A stretch of 64,000 nt of DNA from Heliobacterium mobile (GTDB lineage Bacteria; Bacillota; Desulfitobacteriia; Heliobacteriales; Heliobacteriaceae). Positions 1 through 8,129 of this stretch are shown here, in pieces. Location of the stretch: assembly GCF_009720735.1 (NCBI RefSeq), contig NZ_WNKU01000001.1, forward strand, positions 372,001-436,000. The letters run 5' to 3'. The number at the start of each line of letters is the position of its first letter. Positions within the stretch are counted from its first letter, which is position 1. The notes below the pieces were generated by a model that saw only the letters and a list, made by a program, of their open reading frames with translations, did no database searches and had not been told where the DNA came from. Both the position numbers and the translations under genes were made by a program.

Positions 1-339
1 TTGTCCGGAGAGCTCCACCGCACTCCGACCTGTGAACGCTGCGGACGGCCATCTATCAACGAACTATGCCGGGACTGCCGGACGGAACAGTACATCGAAC
101 ATGCCGGCTCACTGAGTCCCATGGCCGTCATGGAAAAACTCACGGAAATCTTTGAGGGCGAATGGAGCCAGGTTTACGTGAACCATGGTCAACTGGTTAT
201 CCGGTTTTATGGGACAAGCCGAACCTTGTCGGAGGCGTCTCGATTGTTACAGGCCCGGGATGAGAAGTTCACTCTCGGAAGTGATGAAACCGGGCGCTGG
301 ATGGAAATCAACATCAACAACATCTCGTTTGGAGGATGA
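1..339 (+). CDS. Zn-ribbon early phage protein (may extend upstream)
   Basis: The frame is open from the first base, so the visible TTG at 1 may or may not be the true start. The 112 visible residues begin with a two-CxxC zinc-ribbon-like knuckle (CERCG ... CRDC, residues ~11-26), then a mixed alpha/beta part with no recognised family. It precedes and nearly touches the next early gene (its stop lies just before the start at 345), so it belongs to the replication/recombination operon. A nucleic-acid or protein contact role through the zinc knuckle is only inference. Confidence 0.6.
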   Translation: MSGELHRTPTCERCGRPSINELCRDCRTEQYIEHAGSLSPMAVMEKLTEIFEGEWSQVYVNHGQLVIRFYGTSRTLSEASRLLQARDEKFTLGSDETGRWMEININNISFGG

Positions 340-344
340 GAGAT

Positions 345-1418
345 ATGGCGGTTGCGGAACAAGCATTAACCCAAATGCAGGACTTCCAACTGCTCCAAAA
401 GCAGCTGGAAGCCGTGAAAAAACAGAATATCGCCGTCTTAGGAGACGGTCAGGTGTTTGTCAAACGGACAGCCAATGGGATGATTCGAAGCGTCAAAGGC
501 TCGGTTACATTAAGCGAGCAAAGTGGAGACATTGCCTACATCTATCCGAAAACCATGACTACTAGCAAAGGCTTTAACAAAGCGAACCAAATTGCGGGAT
601 TGAGCATCATCACACCAGAGAAACTGCAGCTGCCTAACGGAGACATCGTGGTTAACCCCTTCCCGATGGTAGAGCCTCGTTCCGGATCCATCGGTAAGGT
701 CTGGGTCAAAAAGATGGCTATCGGATACAGCCCCACCGGTGTTTTGGTCGTCACCAGTGCCACCTTGCTTTATGACGTCCGGATGTACTTTGTCCAAGAC
801 GTATTGAAAAAGGTCGGGAAGGTAGCGGCCGCCGGAACGCTCACTATGGAATTCGGCCTAAACATCGTCAAGGAAACAGAATATGGCATCTTCGTCGACA
901 GCGGTGACCCCAAACGTCCACAGGCGTTCATCCGCATCGATGACAGCGGCCTTGGTATCCTAATCGAGCTCTCCCATCCGGATATCATCAAAGCTGTGGA
1001 GACCTACGTCCAAAAGAAACTCTTTGCCGAGCGGAATGCGCAGTCCATCGCCGAACGCCTGGTGATGAGCAAACACCCGGCCCTTTCCAATATCGCTTAT
1101 GTGGAAGCGACCGGGCCGGATAAGGCGAAAGTGGCGAAGGTACCCGTGGTCGGATTCGTTCATGATTTTAACCAAGATCAGCTGCTCGATATCGCCAAAC
1201 AGGCTGAGCAGGGTGGGGAAATCGTGGTCAATGGACAAAAGGCCCAGGTGATCGATGCCGGCGTCATTGAGGCCTCTGCCGAAGAGATGATGGCGGAGCG
1301 GGACGACGAGGAAGTGGTTCATGAAGCCCAGGTCGTGGACGCGACCGTCACTCCGGTACCTGATGCTCAACCAGTAAAGCCAGTTACCCAATTCAGCACA
1401 GGAGGTGGCTTGTGGTGA
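345..1418 (+). CDS. Early phage protein of unknown function, 357 aa
   Basis: ATG at 345 is preferred over ATG 336 because GGAGG at 331-335 sits 9 nt upstream of it. No Walker motif, Zn site or nuclease signature was recognised. The N-terminal ~40 residues are Gln/Lys-rich and helical, the middle is beta-rich, and the C-terminal ~50 residues are acidic and then Val/Pro-rich, a likely disordered tail. Its stop overlaps the start of the SMC-like ATPase gene, so the two are translationally coupled and could be partners. The position is where many phages carry a RecT-like annealing protein, but I see no residues that establish this. Confidence 0.7.
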   Translation: MAVAEQALTQMQDFQLLQKQLEAVKKQNIAVLGDGQVFVKRTANGMIRSVKGSVTLSEQSGDIAYIYPKTMTTSKGFNKANQIAGLSIITPEKLQLPNGDIVVNPFPMVEPRSGSIGKVWVKKMAIGYSPTGVLVVTSATLLYDVRMYFVQDVLKKVGKVAAAGTLTMEFGLNIVKETEYGIFVDSGDPKRPQAFIRIDDSGLGILIELSHPDIIKAVETYVQKKLFAERNAQSIAERLVMSKHPALSNIAYVEATGPDKAKVAKVPVVGFVHDFNQDQLLDIAKQAEQGGEIVVNGQKAQVIDAGVIEASAEEMMAERDDEEVVHEAQVVDATVTPVPDAQPVKPVTQFSTGGGLW

Positions 1419-3631
1419 TTACGGAAGTACGCTATCGCAACTTTAAGGGCCAAACGGGGGCACAGCCCCTTACGGGAATGGATCTTTTTATGGGACCGAA
1501 CGGAGCCGGGAAAACGACCCGGCTCCAGGCCCTCGGCCTCTCGACGCTGGGATATGTACCCGGCAACGGCAAGACCACGCAGGATACCTTTAAGTTGGCC
1601 ACCGGAGAAGAAATGTCCGTGGGACTTCGTGTCGGCTCGTTTAGCTTTGAACGCACGTTTGAACGAAAAAGTAAAAGCGATAAGCGTTCCGGAAAAACCA
1701 CGGTCACCATTGCTGAAACGGTATCGGTCAGCCCCGGGCAGGGAGAGAAAAACGATACTCAGAAAAAAGCCCGCATTGCCGCGGAAATCGGCCAATTCCC
1801 GGTGATGTTGGACTTCGGGGCCTTCCTTGAGCTCAGTGACGCTAAGCGCCGGGACTTCATCTACGGACTATCCCCGATTACCTCAGACTCTTGGAATCGC
1901 GACCGGATTTATCAATTCCTCACTGTCCGACTTCTCACGGGAGAGTTAGAAAAGAACAACCCCGAGCAATATCAAGAATGGCGAAATCTCATCTCCGAAG
2001 TCTTTAAGCAATTTCCGGAAGACTACGACATCCACGCGGGGCTGCAAGGAATGATTGACTGGACATCGGCTCAGTTATCCATCTGGAACGGGAAACAAAA
2101 GGATGCTCAGGGCGCTGTAAGGCAACTGGCGGACATGAAAAACGAACTGGCGGAAACCGATCGCAACATTATCGCTACCCGAGAAGAACTGGAGAAGCTA
2201 CGGGAGCAGCTGTTGCAGCTGGAGCGCCAGATCGCGATGGATAACGAAAAACGGAAGATTAATGAGAACCGGTTAAGCCGTATCGAAAAGCTTCGAACCG
2301 AAATCGACGACCTGAAAAAAGGTCCAACGGTAGCCGATACTACAGACCTCGAGCGGCGCATTGCAGAGTTAAAAGCCCAAATGGCCCCTTCCACCGATAT
2401 CGAAGAAGAGCTTGCTCCACTTCGGCAACTGGTCGCAAAACTCCGTGAAGAACGGGAAACCTTCGTCGCTCAAAAAGACGGACTCACTGGACAAAAAGCG
2501 GGTTTCCAGGCCCAAATTACCGTTATGGAAACGGCACTGAAACAAACCAGTGAACTCAATGGTCGCTGCATTATTGCACCAAACCTAATCTCTTGTACGA
2601 AAAGCTTTTCCGGATTTGATACGTTCATTGAAAACAAAAAGCAAGAAACCCAGGCAGTCCTAACGGACGTAGATTCGCAAATTGCCGCCGTTACCGCAAA
2701 AATCAATACCATCGATGAAAACATCCAACGTGCCCAGCAGCGAATGGATGCAACGACTCGAGGTGAACAGGAGAAGGCAGCGGCGTCCCGGAAGATCGCC
2801 GAGGAAATCCAGAAGCTGAACGAGCAGAAGAACGAGCGTGTCTTGGGAATCCGCCGTCTGGGTGACCTCATCGAAATGAAGCAGAACGAACTGACTCGGC
2901 TCTTAAATGAACGTCCGGAAGCCATCGGGGATGTTGATCTCATGAAAGTGCAGACGGACGGGATCCGGACACGCATCGAAGAGTTGGAAAAAACACTAGC
3001 TGAGAAAGACAGAGCAAAACAAACCCTTCTGTTGCTGCAGCAGAGCATGCTGGAAAACCGCACCGCCGAATACAAGGCGGCCGGATTAAAGTACATTAGC
3101 GAGGCCCTTGGACCGAAGGGAATCCAGGGCGAGCTTGTGAAGGAAGTCATCGACCCCATCCGGAAAGACGTCCAAACCCATCTTCACTACATGGGTTTTG
3201 AGTATGAACCGTTCTTCGAGACCAAAAGTGAAACGGGTAAGGAAGTATTTCAATTCGGTTGGGTCGGCAATAAAGGGCAAAGAGTGAACTTCGACGCCCT
3301 TTCCACCGGGCAGCAGACCGTTTTCTTGGCGGCCTTAATGGTGACCATCCTCGAGAGAGCCAACCCCAAACTGAAAGTCCTGGCCATTGATAACGTGAAT
3401 CACTTAGACCGGAAGAACCTTGAAATGGCTGTCCGTGGGCTCGCCAAACTGCGGGGGAAGGTCGACAATATCATCTTGGCCGGCGCCATCGAATTTGTCG
3501 CTTCGCATGACGAGTTGGAGCAGGTCCCGGAAGAGATCGCCAAACGGTTTGTCCTCCGGGAAGATATCGAATCGATGGGATGGCGCGTATGGAACTTAGG
3601 TGCGACCGTCGAGAAAGCGGAGGTGGCCTAA
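1412..3631 (+). CDS. SMC/Rad50-like coiled-coil ATPase
   Basis: 739 residues with a split ABC ATPase. Walker A is GPNGAGKTT at residues 28-36. A long Glu/Lys/Arg/Gln-rich coiled coil runs from ~215 to ~590, and the C-terminal lobe has an ABC signature LSTGQQ (~630) and Walker B LKVLAIDN (~655). A cysteine pair C-x8-C near 386-395 lies in mid-coil, where Rad50 has its CxxC zinc hook. The usual Walker B catalytic Glu appears as Asn, which is odd for an active SMC/Rad50 ATPase. The start is GTG 1412, with GGAGG at 1401-1405. Rad50-family ATPases work in DNA end processing; no Mre11-like nuclease is visible here, and one could lie upstream of the window. Confidence 0.85.
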   Translation: MVITEVRYRNFKGQTGAQPLTGMDLFMGPNGAGKTTRLQALGLSTLGYVPGNGKTTQDTFKLATGEEMSVGLRVGSFSFERTFERKSKSDKRSGKTTVTIAETVSVSPGQGEKNDTQKKARIAAEIGQFPVMLDFGAFLELSDAKRRDFIYGLSPITSDSWNRDRIYQFLTVRLLTGELEKNNPEQYQEWRNLISEVFKQFPEDYDIHAGLQGMIDWTSAQLSIWNGKQKDAQGAVRQLADMKNELAETDRNIIATREELEKLREQLLQLERQIAMDNEKRKINENRLSRIEKLRTEIDDLKKGPTVADTTDLERRIAELKAQMAPSTDIEEELAPLRQLVAKLREERETFVAQKDGLTGQKAGFQAQITVMETALKQTSELNGRCIIAPNLISCTKSFSGFDTFIENKKQETQAVLTDVDSQIAAVTAKINTIDENIQRAQQRMDATTRGEQEKAAASRKIAEEIQKLNEQKNERVLGIRRLGDLIEMKQNELTRLLNERPEAIGDVDLMKVQTDGIRTRIEELEKTLAEKDRAKQTLLLLQQSMLENRTAEYKAAGLKYISEALGPKGIQGELVKEVIDPIRKDVQTHLHYMGFEYEPFFETKSETGKEVFQFGWVGNKGQRVNFDALSTGQQTVFLAALMVTILERANPKLKVLAIDNVNHLDRKNLEMAVRGLAKLRGKVDNIILAGAIEFVASHDELEQVPEEIAKRFVLREDIESMGWRVWNLGATVEKAEVA

Positions 3632-3632
3632 G

Positions 3633-4043
3633 ATGGCGAAAAATCAATCCTCCACGTTCCCGGTACCCTATGTCATCCAAGCCCAGCGTCCCGGAGAACT
3701 GGCTATCCTAGCCTCTCATCTGTTATCGGCTGCCGCATCCCCACGACTGCCCATTAAGCCGCCTACACCGGCCGAAATGCGAACCGTCGTCGCGTTACTC
3801 CAGAAGATGGTCGACGAGTTCTACCCGCCGGAAGGAGGCCGCATTACCGAACTAGACCGGGCAAAGGCACACATTGTGGAACTAAAAGATGAAATCGTTT
3901 GGTACCGGGAACGACTCCGGGACTATGAACGAAACGAAGACGCTCATAACGCAGAGTACAACACCCTTAAAGCCGAGCGGGACGAGCTCAAAGAACGGCT
4001 GGGGAATGCCCTCCGAACGCTCGCCAAGGGCGGCGCGGCTTAA
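3633..4043 (+). CDS. Small coiled-coil early protein
   Basis: 136 residues. ATG 3633 has GGAGG at 3619-3623, 9 nt upstream, and immediately follows the SMC-like gene stop. The N-terminal ~75 residues are Pro/Ala-rich; residues ~75-130 form a charged heptad-like helix rich in Glu, Arg and Leu, a predicted coiled coil. No family was recognised. Its place between the SMC-like ATPase and the helicase suggests an accessory subunit of the same recombination or replication machinery; that is inference from context only. Confidence 0.7.
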   Translation: MAKNQSSTFPVPYVIQAQRPGELAILASHLLSAAASPRLPIKPPTPAEMRTVVALLQKMVDEFYPPEGGRITELDRAKAHIVELKDEIVWYRERLRDYERNEDAHNAEYNTLKAERDELKERLGNALRTLAKGGAA

Positions 4044-4061
4044 AGAAGGGCGGGAGAACAG

Positions 4062-5918
4062 ATGAACTTTTTGCAAGCACTCAATGAATCCCAGCGGGGG
4101 GCGGTTATATCTGCCGCCTCCCGCATCCTCTGCCTTGCCGGCGCCGGAACGGGAAAAACCAGGGTCCTGACGCACCGGGTTGCTCACTTACATACTGAGA
4201 GCCGGATCGGTACCTCGAATATGCTCTGTCTCACGTTTACTCGCCTCGCCGGCAAGGAAATGAAAGAGCGGGTGATGGCGCTCATTGGAGAGCAGGAGGG
4301 AAAGAAACTCTTCTGCAATACCTTTCATGCGTTTGCCGTGGCCGTCCTTCGGGATTGGGGCTACAAGCTCGGGATTGACCCGGGTTTTAGCATCTACGAT
4401 ACCGAAGACCGCAAAGAAATCCTCCAAGTCATCATCAAAGAGTTTGGTAGCCGAACCAACATCAAAAAGGTCCTGGAGCGTTTTGAGCAGTGTGTGGACG
4501 TCAATGAAGAGGCCGCCTGGCACCCGGAAGAATGCCGGGTACTCATGGAGTATGGGTACCGGTTGAAACAAAACAACGCCGTGGATTTGGACCGCCTTAT
4601 CGACCTAGTGAACCTCTTATGGAACGAACACCCGGACTGTCTGGCTCATTACAAACGGACCTTTACCCATGTTTTTGTAGATGAGTTTCAAGATACCAGT
4701 GATGACCAGATGGAGATGCTGCGCCTTCTTGACCCCGAGAATTTGTTTGTTGTCGGGGATCCAGACCAAGCCATCTATGGTTGGAGAAACGCTCGGATTG
4801 AGTACATCGTGAACTTTCCCCAAACCTATCCCGGATGTGAGGTCCACAAGCTCCAGGATAACTACCGATCGACACATCCGATCGTCGACGCAGCGAACCA
4901 GGTCATCAAAAACAACGTCAACCGCATCGAAAAAACCTTAATTGCCCACAAAGAAGGGCAGCCGGTAGAAACCAATGACTATGACGATGAGTGGACGGAA
5001 ATTCGGGAGCTTATCGGTCGAATCAAGAGTCTAAAGGAAACCGGTACTCGGTCGTCGGACATCGCGATCTTGTGCCGGAGAAATATCCAAGTCGACCGAT
5101 TCAAGAACGTAATGGACCAGTTCGGTATCCCGGCCCAGCGGATCGGCGGCGGGGATGACCCCTTTGCCAAGCGGGATGTCAAAGCGATGATTGCCTGGTT
5201 AGATGTATTCCAAAACAAGAAGGACTCGATGAGCCTGAAAAGAGCCATCACCTTTCCCAAGCCTTACTACACACCGAATGAACTTCTGAACTTTGAAATT
5301 GAAGCCGGAATGCAGGACCTTTCGCTTTATCAAATTCTTGTTGAACGAGCTAGAGGTTGCTTCGCCGAGGATATGGAGAAACTCCGCCAGGCTATTGAGC
5401 GAAATGGGGCGTCCAATCCTTCTGAGTGTTTCAAATCACTGATTGAAGCCCTGCAGCTTAAGGACTTCTACGCCCAGCGAGGCCTGGAGAACCGCAAGCG
5501 GGATGTGGAAGTCGCGTTCTCGTCGATGCAGCGCTGGGAAGCGTCGAAAGCAGCCCTGGGAGAAGATTTCAGCCTCGGTTCCTTTCTGAGATTCCTCCGG
5601 TACCGGGACATTCAAGAACAGCTGATGGACAAGCAAGATGCCGTGAAAATCATGACGGTTCACGCCTCCAAAGGGTTAGAATTCCCGACTGTCTTTGTGG
5701 CCGGATTAGCTCAAGGAGTATTCCCGAGCAAGAAAACATCGGATCCGGAAGAGGAACGGCGCTTGTTTTACGTCGCTGTTACCCGGGCCCGAGATCGTCT
5801 CTTCTTATCCTGGTCAAGGCAAGTGGAGTCATGGGGAAACCAGTTGGAGCTTGTGGAAGTTAGCCAATTCGTACACGAATGCCTCCAGGGTCAAGACAGG
5901 AGGGTTGAATGTGGGTAG
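4062..5918 (+). CDS. UvrD/PcrA-like superfamily 1 DNA helicase
   Basis: 618 residues carrying the SF1A helicase motifs in order: Q motif and Walker A (LAGAGTGKT, ~27-35), motif II DEFQDT (~207), motif III GDPDQAIYGWR, motif IV DNYRST, motif V VHASKGLE and motif VI YVAVTRARDR near the C-terminus. It is shorter than chromosomal PcrA (~740 aa) and lacks the C-terminal extension. As a phage gene it probably unwinds DNA 3' to 5' in replication or recombination, alongside the SMC-like ATPase. The next gene overlaps its end by 8 nt. Confidence 0.93.
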   Translation: MNFLQALNESQRGAVISAASRILCLAGAGTGKTRVLTHRVAHLHTESRIGTSNMLCLTFTRLAGKEMKERVMALIGEQEGKKLFCNTFHAFAVAVLRDWGYKLGIDPGFSIYDTEDRKEILQVIIKEFGSRTNIKKVLERFEQCVDVNEEAAWHPEECRVLMEYGYRLKQNNAVDLDRLIDLVNLLWNEHPDCLAHYKRTFTHVFVDEFQDTSDDQMEMLRLLDPENLFVVGDPDQAIYGWRNARIEYIVNFPQTYPGCEVHKLQDNYRSTHPIVDAANQVIKNNVNRIEKTLIAHKEGQPVETNDYDDEWTEIRELIGRIKSLKETGTRSSDIAILCRRNIQVDRFKNVMDQFGIPAQRIGGGDDPFAKRDVKAMIAWLDVFQNKKDSMSLKRAITFPKPYYTPNELLNFEIEAGMQDLSLYQILVERARGCFAEDMEKLRQAIERNGASNPSECFKSLIEALQLKDFYAQRGLENRKRDVEVAFSSMQRWEASKAALGEDFSLGSFLRFLRYRDIQEQLMDKQDAVKIMTVHASKGLEFPTVFVAGLAQGVFPSKKTSDPEEERRLFYVAVTRARDRLFLSWSRQVESWGNQLELVEVSQFVHECLQGQDRRVECG

Positions 5919-6087
5919 TCCCGGTCAAATCGAATACATTCGCCCTTTCGTCAAGCAGGCTATCCAGGAAGTCGGACGGGAATTGAGCTTGGTTTGTGAG
6001 CGCCTAGAAGAACTGGTTAAACCTCAAAGGCTGACAACGATAACGACTGGTGACGTTCGCCGGCTAATTAACGAGGTGGCCGCATGA
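5911..6087 (+). CDS. Small early phage protein, 58 aa
   Basis: GTG 5911 is chosen because AGGAGG (5898-5903) lies 7 nt upstream; TTG 5905 is an alternative. The protein is helical and Glu/Leu/Val-rich with no recognised domain. It overlaps the helicase stop, which suggests coupled expression. Confidence 0.6.
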   Translation: MGSPGQIEYIRPFVKQAIQEVGRELSLVCERLEELVKPQRLTTITTGDVRRLINEVAA

Positions 6088-6155
6088 AACTTGGCTGCTC
6101 TGACCATAAAATCAAATCCTCGATGGACAAAATAACGACAAATCTATTGTCGTAA
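6084..6155 (+). CDS. Possible 23-aa peptide
   Basis: ATG overlaps the previous stop as ATGA and GAGGTGG lies just upstream, so translational coupling is plausible. The reading frame is only 24 codons and ends inside the inverted repeat at 6135-6153. No similarity can be judged; it may be chance. Confidence 0.25.
   Translation: MKLGCSDHKIKSSMDKITTNLLS
6135..6153. promoter_or_regulatory. Perfect 7-bp inverted repeat
   Basis: ACGACAA, a 5-nt spacer, then TTGTCGT, 13 nt before the ATG of the next gene. It could be a repressor operator or a small mRNA hairpin that masks the ribosome site; no T-run follows, so it is not a terminator. Confidence 0.4.
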
Positions 6156-6166
6156 GGGTGGTAACA

Positions 6167-6472
6167 ATGGAACGTTTCGAGGGTAGTAAAGGAAGCTTCA
6201 GGCAGAGGGTCGACGATAAAGGCGAGCTTATACTAAAGGTTTTCCTAAAAGGAATACCGGATAATGAACCGGGCGACCTTCAACTCAAGTTTTATAACGA
6301 AACTCCAGATAAGGAAGAAGCAACATGGGTCCTCACTGTGATTACGGTTTTTAGCCATCTTGAGGTTAGAAAATTTGCAATTGAATATCTGGAAAAGTTA
6401 AATACCTTTGAGACGCAAGGGGGCGATCCTGACAGCAACGCCATTGAACTGATGAAAGAAATGCTTACGTAG
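6167..6472 (+). CDS. Hypothetical early protein, 101 aa
   Basis: ATG 6167 is preceded by AAGGGTGG at close spacing; GTG 6158 in the same frame is possible. The sequence is acidic with alternating hydrophobic residues in the first half (beta-like) and a helical C-terminal half ending in Met-Lys-Glu-rich residues. No family recognised. It is more A/T-rich than the upstream operon and follows an operator-like inverted repeat, so it may be separately controlled. Confidence 0.55.
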   Translation: MERFEGSKGSFRQRVDDKGELILKVFLKGIPDNEPGDLQLKFYNETPDKEEATWVLTVITVFSHLEVRKFAIEYLEKLNTFETQGGDPDSNAIELMKEMLT

Positions 6473-6567
6473 GTTGGTGGCATAGAAAGTTGGTGAATGA
6501 ATTGAGCAAGAAAAAGAAAAACGCACAGTTTACGAAACGCAAGTAAATCCGAATTGGGGCGAATCAA

Positions 6568-6634
6568 GTAGCTCCGGCACCAGCTACCCGGTGAGTAGGG
6601 CGCTTTCAGACTTCGGTCTGAGGCGTCCTTTTTA
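6568..6634 (+). terminator. UUCG-loop terminator preceded by a second hairpin
   Basis: A stem of about 13 bp with one bulge, closed by a C(UUCG)G tetraloop at 6612-6615, is followed by CCTTTTTATT, a good Rho-independent terminator (6598-6634). Just upstream GTAGCT (6568-6573) pairs with AGCTAC (6582-6587). Together they separate the helicase operon from the HNH gene. The region 6473-6567 holds no convincing gene; a 17-codon Lys-rich frame at 6492-6545 is too short to call. Confidence 0.75.
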
Positions 6635-6673
6635 TTACAATAATAGGCACATACCGGAGAAGGGGGAAAAGGA

Positions 6674-7102
6674 ATGATTGGTAAACGGAAACGGTTGAAA
6701 ATTTATGAACAATACAACTGGAAGTGTCAAATATGCGGAAAAACTGTTTCCCTGGAGACCGGTCCTCATGAAGCAGCTTTAGACCATTTAATCCCTCGGG
6801 TACATGGAGGAAATCATGAAGAGAGTAACTTGAGCCTTGTTTGTCGCTCCTGTAACTCTAGACGTGGAGACAATTACGGTCATTTACGGTTAAAAAATAT
6901 TATAAAACGCGTGAATAGCGCTTTATCTGAAAGTGATTTAGACCTAATTGAATACGAAATGCGTTTCGGTTTAATTGACGAGAAGGATATAGAAAAGACA
7001 ATTACTGACATTCAGGTAGCTGCGGATCAAATTAAAGACCTCCTCGCGAGGCTCCTACCCAGTAGGGAAGTGATAACATGCAAAAAACCATTATCAGAGT
7101 AG
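6674..7102 (+). CDS. HNH endonuclease
   Basis: 142 residues with a classic HNH fold: CQICG (~18-22), LDHLIPRVHGG (the DH of the nuclease core, ~36-46), then NLSLVCRSCNSRRG. Both Zn CxxC knuckles and the catalytic His are present. A helical C-terminal half of unknown role follows. It has good ribosome-site spacing from GGAGAAGGGGGAAAAGG. It could be a free-standing homing-like nuclease or a phage DNA-processing enzyme; those beside terminase aid packaging, but this one sits in the early region. Its 3' end overlaps the initiator gene by 25 nt. Confidence 0.88.
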   Translation: MIGKRKRLKIYEQYNWKCQICGKTVSLETGPHEAALDHLIPRVHGGNHEESNLSLVCRSCNSRRGDNYGHLRLKNIIKRVNSALSESDLDLIEYEMRFGLIDEKDIEKTITDIQVAADQIKDLLARLLPSREVITCKKPLSE

Positions 7103-7923
7103 AAAAACGCTCGAATCCCTACGCAATGATCGACAAAGGGGTCCTAAACGACAAACGATTGTCCTGGCGAGCAAAGGGCCTCCTGGCTTACCTACTCAGC
7201 AAACCGGACGACTGGCGAGTGAATATAAACGATCTCGTTAATCAGTCCAAGGATGGCCGAGATGCGGTTTATGCCACATTACAGGAGCTCGAAGAAGCTG
7301 GGTACATAGTTTCACGAAAGGTTCGTGAAAAAGGCAGATTTCTTGGGGTTGAACGGATTGTTCGGGAGACTCCCGTTTCATCGATTGAATCATCGAATCC
7401 GAATACTCCGGAACCGGAGATGACACAAACGGATTTACCATATACGGAAAAGCCGGATACGGAGAAACCGGATACGGAATCACCACAAACGGAAAAACCG
7501 TATCCGGAAAAGCCGGAAGATACTAATAATGATCTAACTAAAAAAAGAGATCTACCAAAGAATGATAGGACTAAGAGAGAGAGTAAAAACACGCCCCCGA
7601 AGGTCCAATTCGCTGAGTTTGTCAGCATGACCAATGACGAATTCTCGTCACTCGTTGCGAAACTCGGGGAACACCGTACTCGGCGGGCTATCGAAATTCT
7701 TGACAACTACAAAGGGGCAACGGGAAAGACCTACAAGAGCGATTTCCGGGCGATGCTGAATTGGGTGATCACCCGACTCGAGGAAGAGGAACGCAAGGGA
7801 ACCCAAGGGGTAAGCCAAGCGAGACAGCCTTGGCTTGCAGCAAAAGGGCCATTGGCTGGAAGAAACGTAATGCCGCAAAGCAGTGATGAAGCCAGGCAAT
7901 ACGAGCGGTTTAACGACATCTGA
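7078..7923 (+). CDS. Winged-helix phage replication initiator
   Basis: 281 residues. Residues ~20-95 form a winged helix of the kind in phage replisome organisers (RLSWRAKGLLAYLLSKPDDW ... ALQELEEAGY-type wing, reading here as TLQELEEAGYI). Residues ~108-147 are a Thr-Glu-Lys-Pro repeat linker encoded by 15-bp DNA repeats. The C-terminal domain (~175-245), with FRAMLNWV, resembles the DnaD/DnaB-like ssDNA and helicase-loading end of these proteins. The layout (DNA-binding domain, linker with repeats in its gene, C-terminal partner domain) matches lambda O and SPP1/TP901-type initiators. The role as origin binder is inferred from domain type and the repeats. Confidence 0.8.
   Translation: MQKTIIRVEKRSNPYAMIDKGVLNDKRLSWRAKGLLAYLLSKPDDWRVNINDLVNQSKDGRDAVYATLQELEEAGYIVSRKVREKGRFLGVERIVRETPVSSIESSNPNTPEPEMTQTDLPYTEKPDTEKPDTESPQTEKPYPEKPEDTNNDLTKKRDLPKNDRTKRESKNTPPKVQFAEFVSMTNDEFSSLVAKLGEHRTRRAIEILDNYKGATGKTYKSDFRAMLNWVITRLEEEERKGTQGVSQARQPWLAAKGPLAGRNVMPQSSDEARQYERFNDI
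7399..7590. other. Candidate phage replication origin (iterons plus A/T-rich DNA)
   Basis: Eight tandem 15-bp units run from 7399 to 7518; the central consensus is ACGGAAAAACCGGAT. Four units contain the dyad CGG-N5-CCG (in the units at 7444, 7459, 7489 and 7504). They are directly followed by a strongly A/T-rich stretch (7519-7590) with runs such as CTAACTAAAAAAAGAG, a possible unwinding element. The repeats lie inside the initiator gene between its DNA-binding and C-terminal domains, as the lambda origin lies in gene O. Confidence 0.6.
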
Positions 7924-7943
7924 ACATGCTTGGGGGAAGGCGT

Positions 7944-8105
7944 ATGACGCAGCACAAACGTCGAGGACGCTCCGGAAAACAGGCACGAAAAGCAAAAGCG
8001 GACAAGCCGGGAATCATCATTGTCGGCATTCCCCGTTGGCCAAGAAAGGATCCGTTTCGGCCCGGTAAATTGGTGGCATGGGCGGAGCCGATAGAGTTTC
8101 GTTGA
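7944..8105 (+). CDS. Small basic phage protein, 53 aa
   Basis: ATG 7944 has GGGGGAAGG about 5 nt upstream. The protein has a strongly basic first half (KRRGRSGKQARKAKAD) followed by a hydrophobic strand and a Pro/Arg-rich segment. It is a plausible nucleic-acid-binding peptide; no family recognised. It fills the space between the initiator and metallopeptidase genes exactly. Confidence 0.55.
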   Translation: MTQHKRRGRSGKQARKAKADKPGIIIVGIPRWPRKDPFRPGKLVAWAEPIEFR

Positions 8106-8129
8106 TTCGCAAAAGGGAGGGACTGCCGT

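Noticed and set aside
960-3159. Long minus-strand frames within early genes
   Set aside because: Shadows of the SMC-like and 357-aa genes; composition follows the + strand codons.
6492-6545. 17-codon Lys-rich frame
   Set aside because: Too short, weak ribosome site.
7414-7518. CRISPR-like array
   Set aside because: Units are contiguous 15-mers without spacers and are coding.
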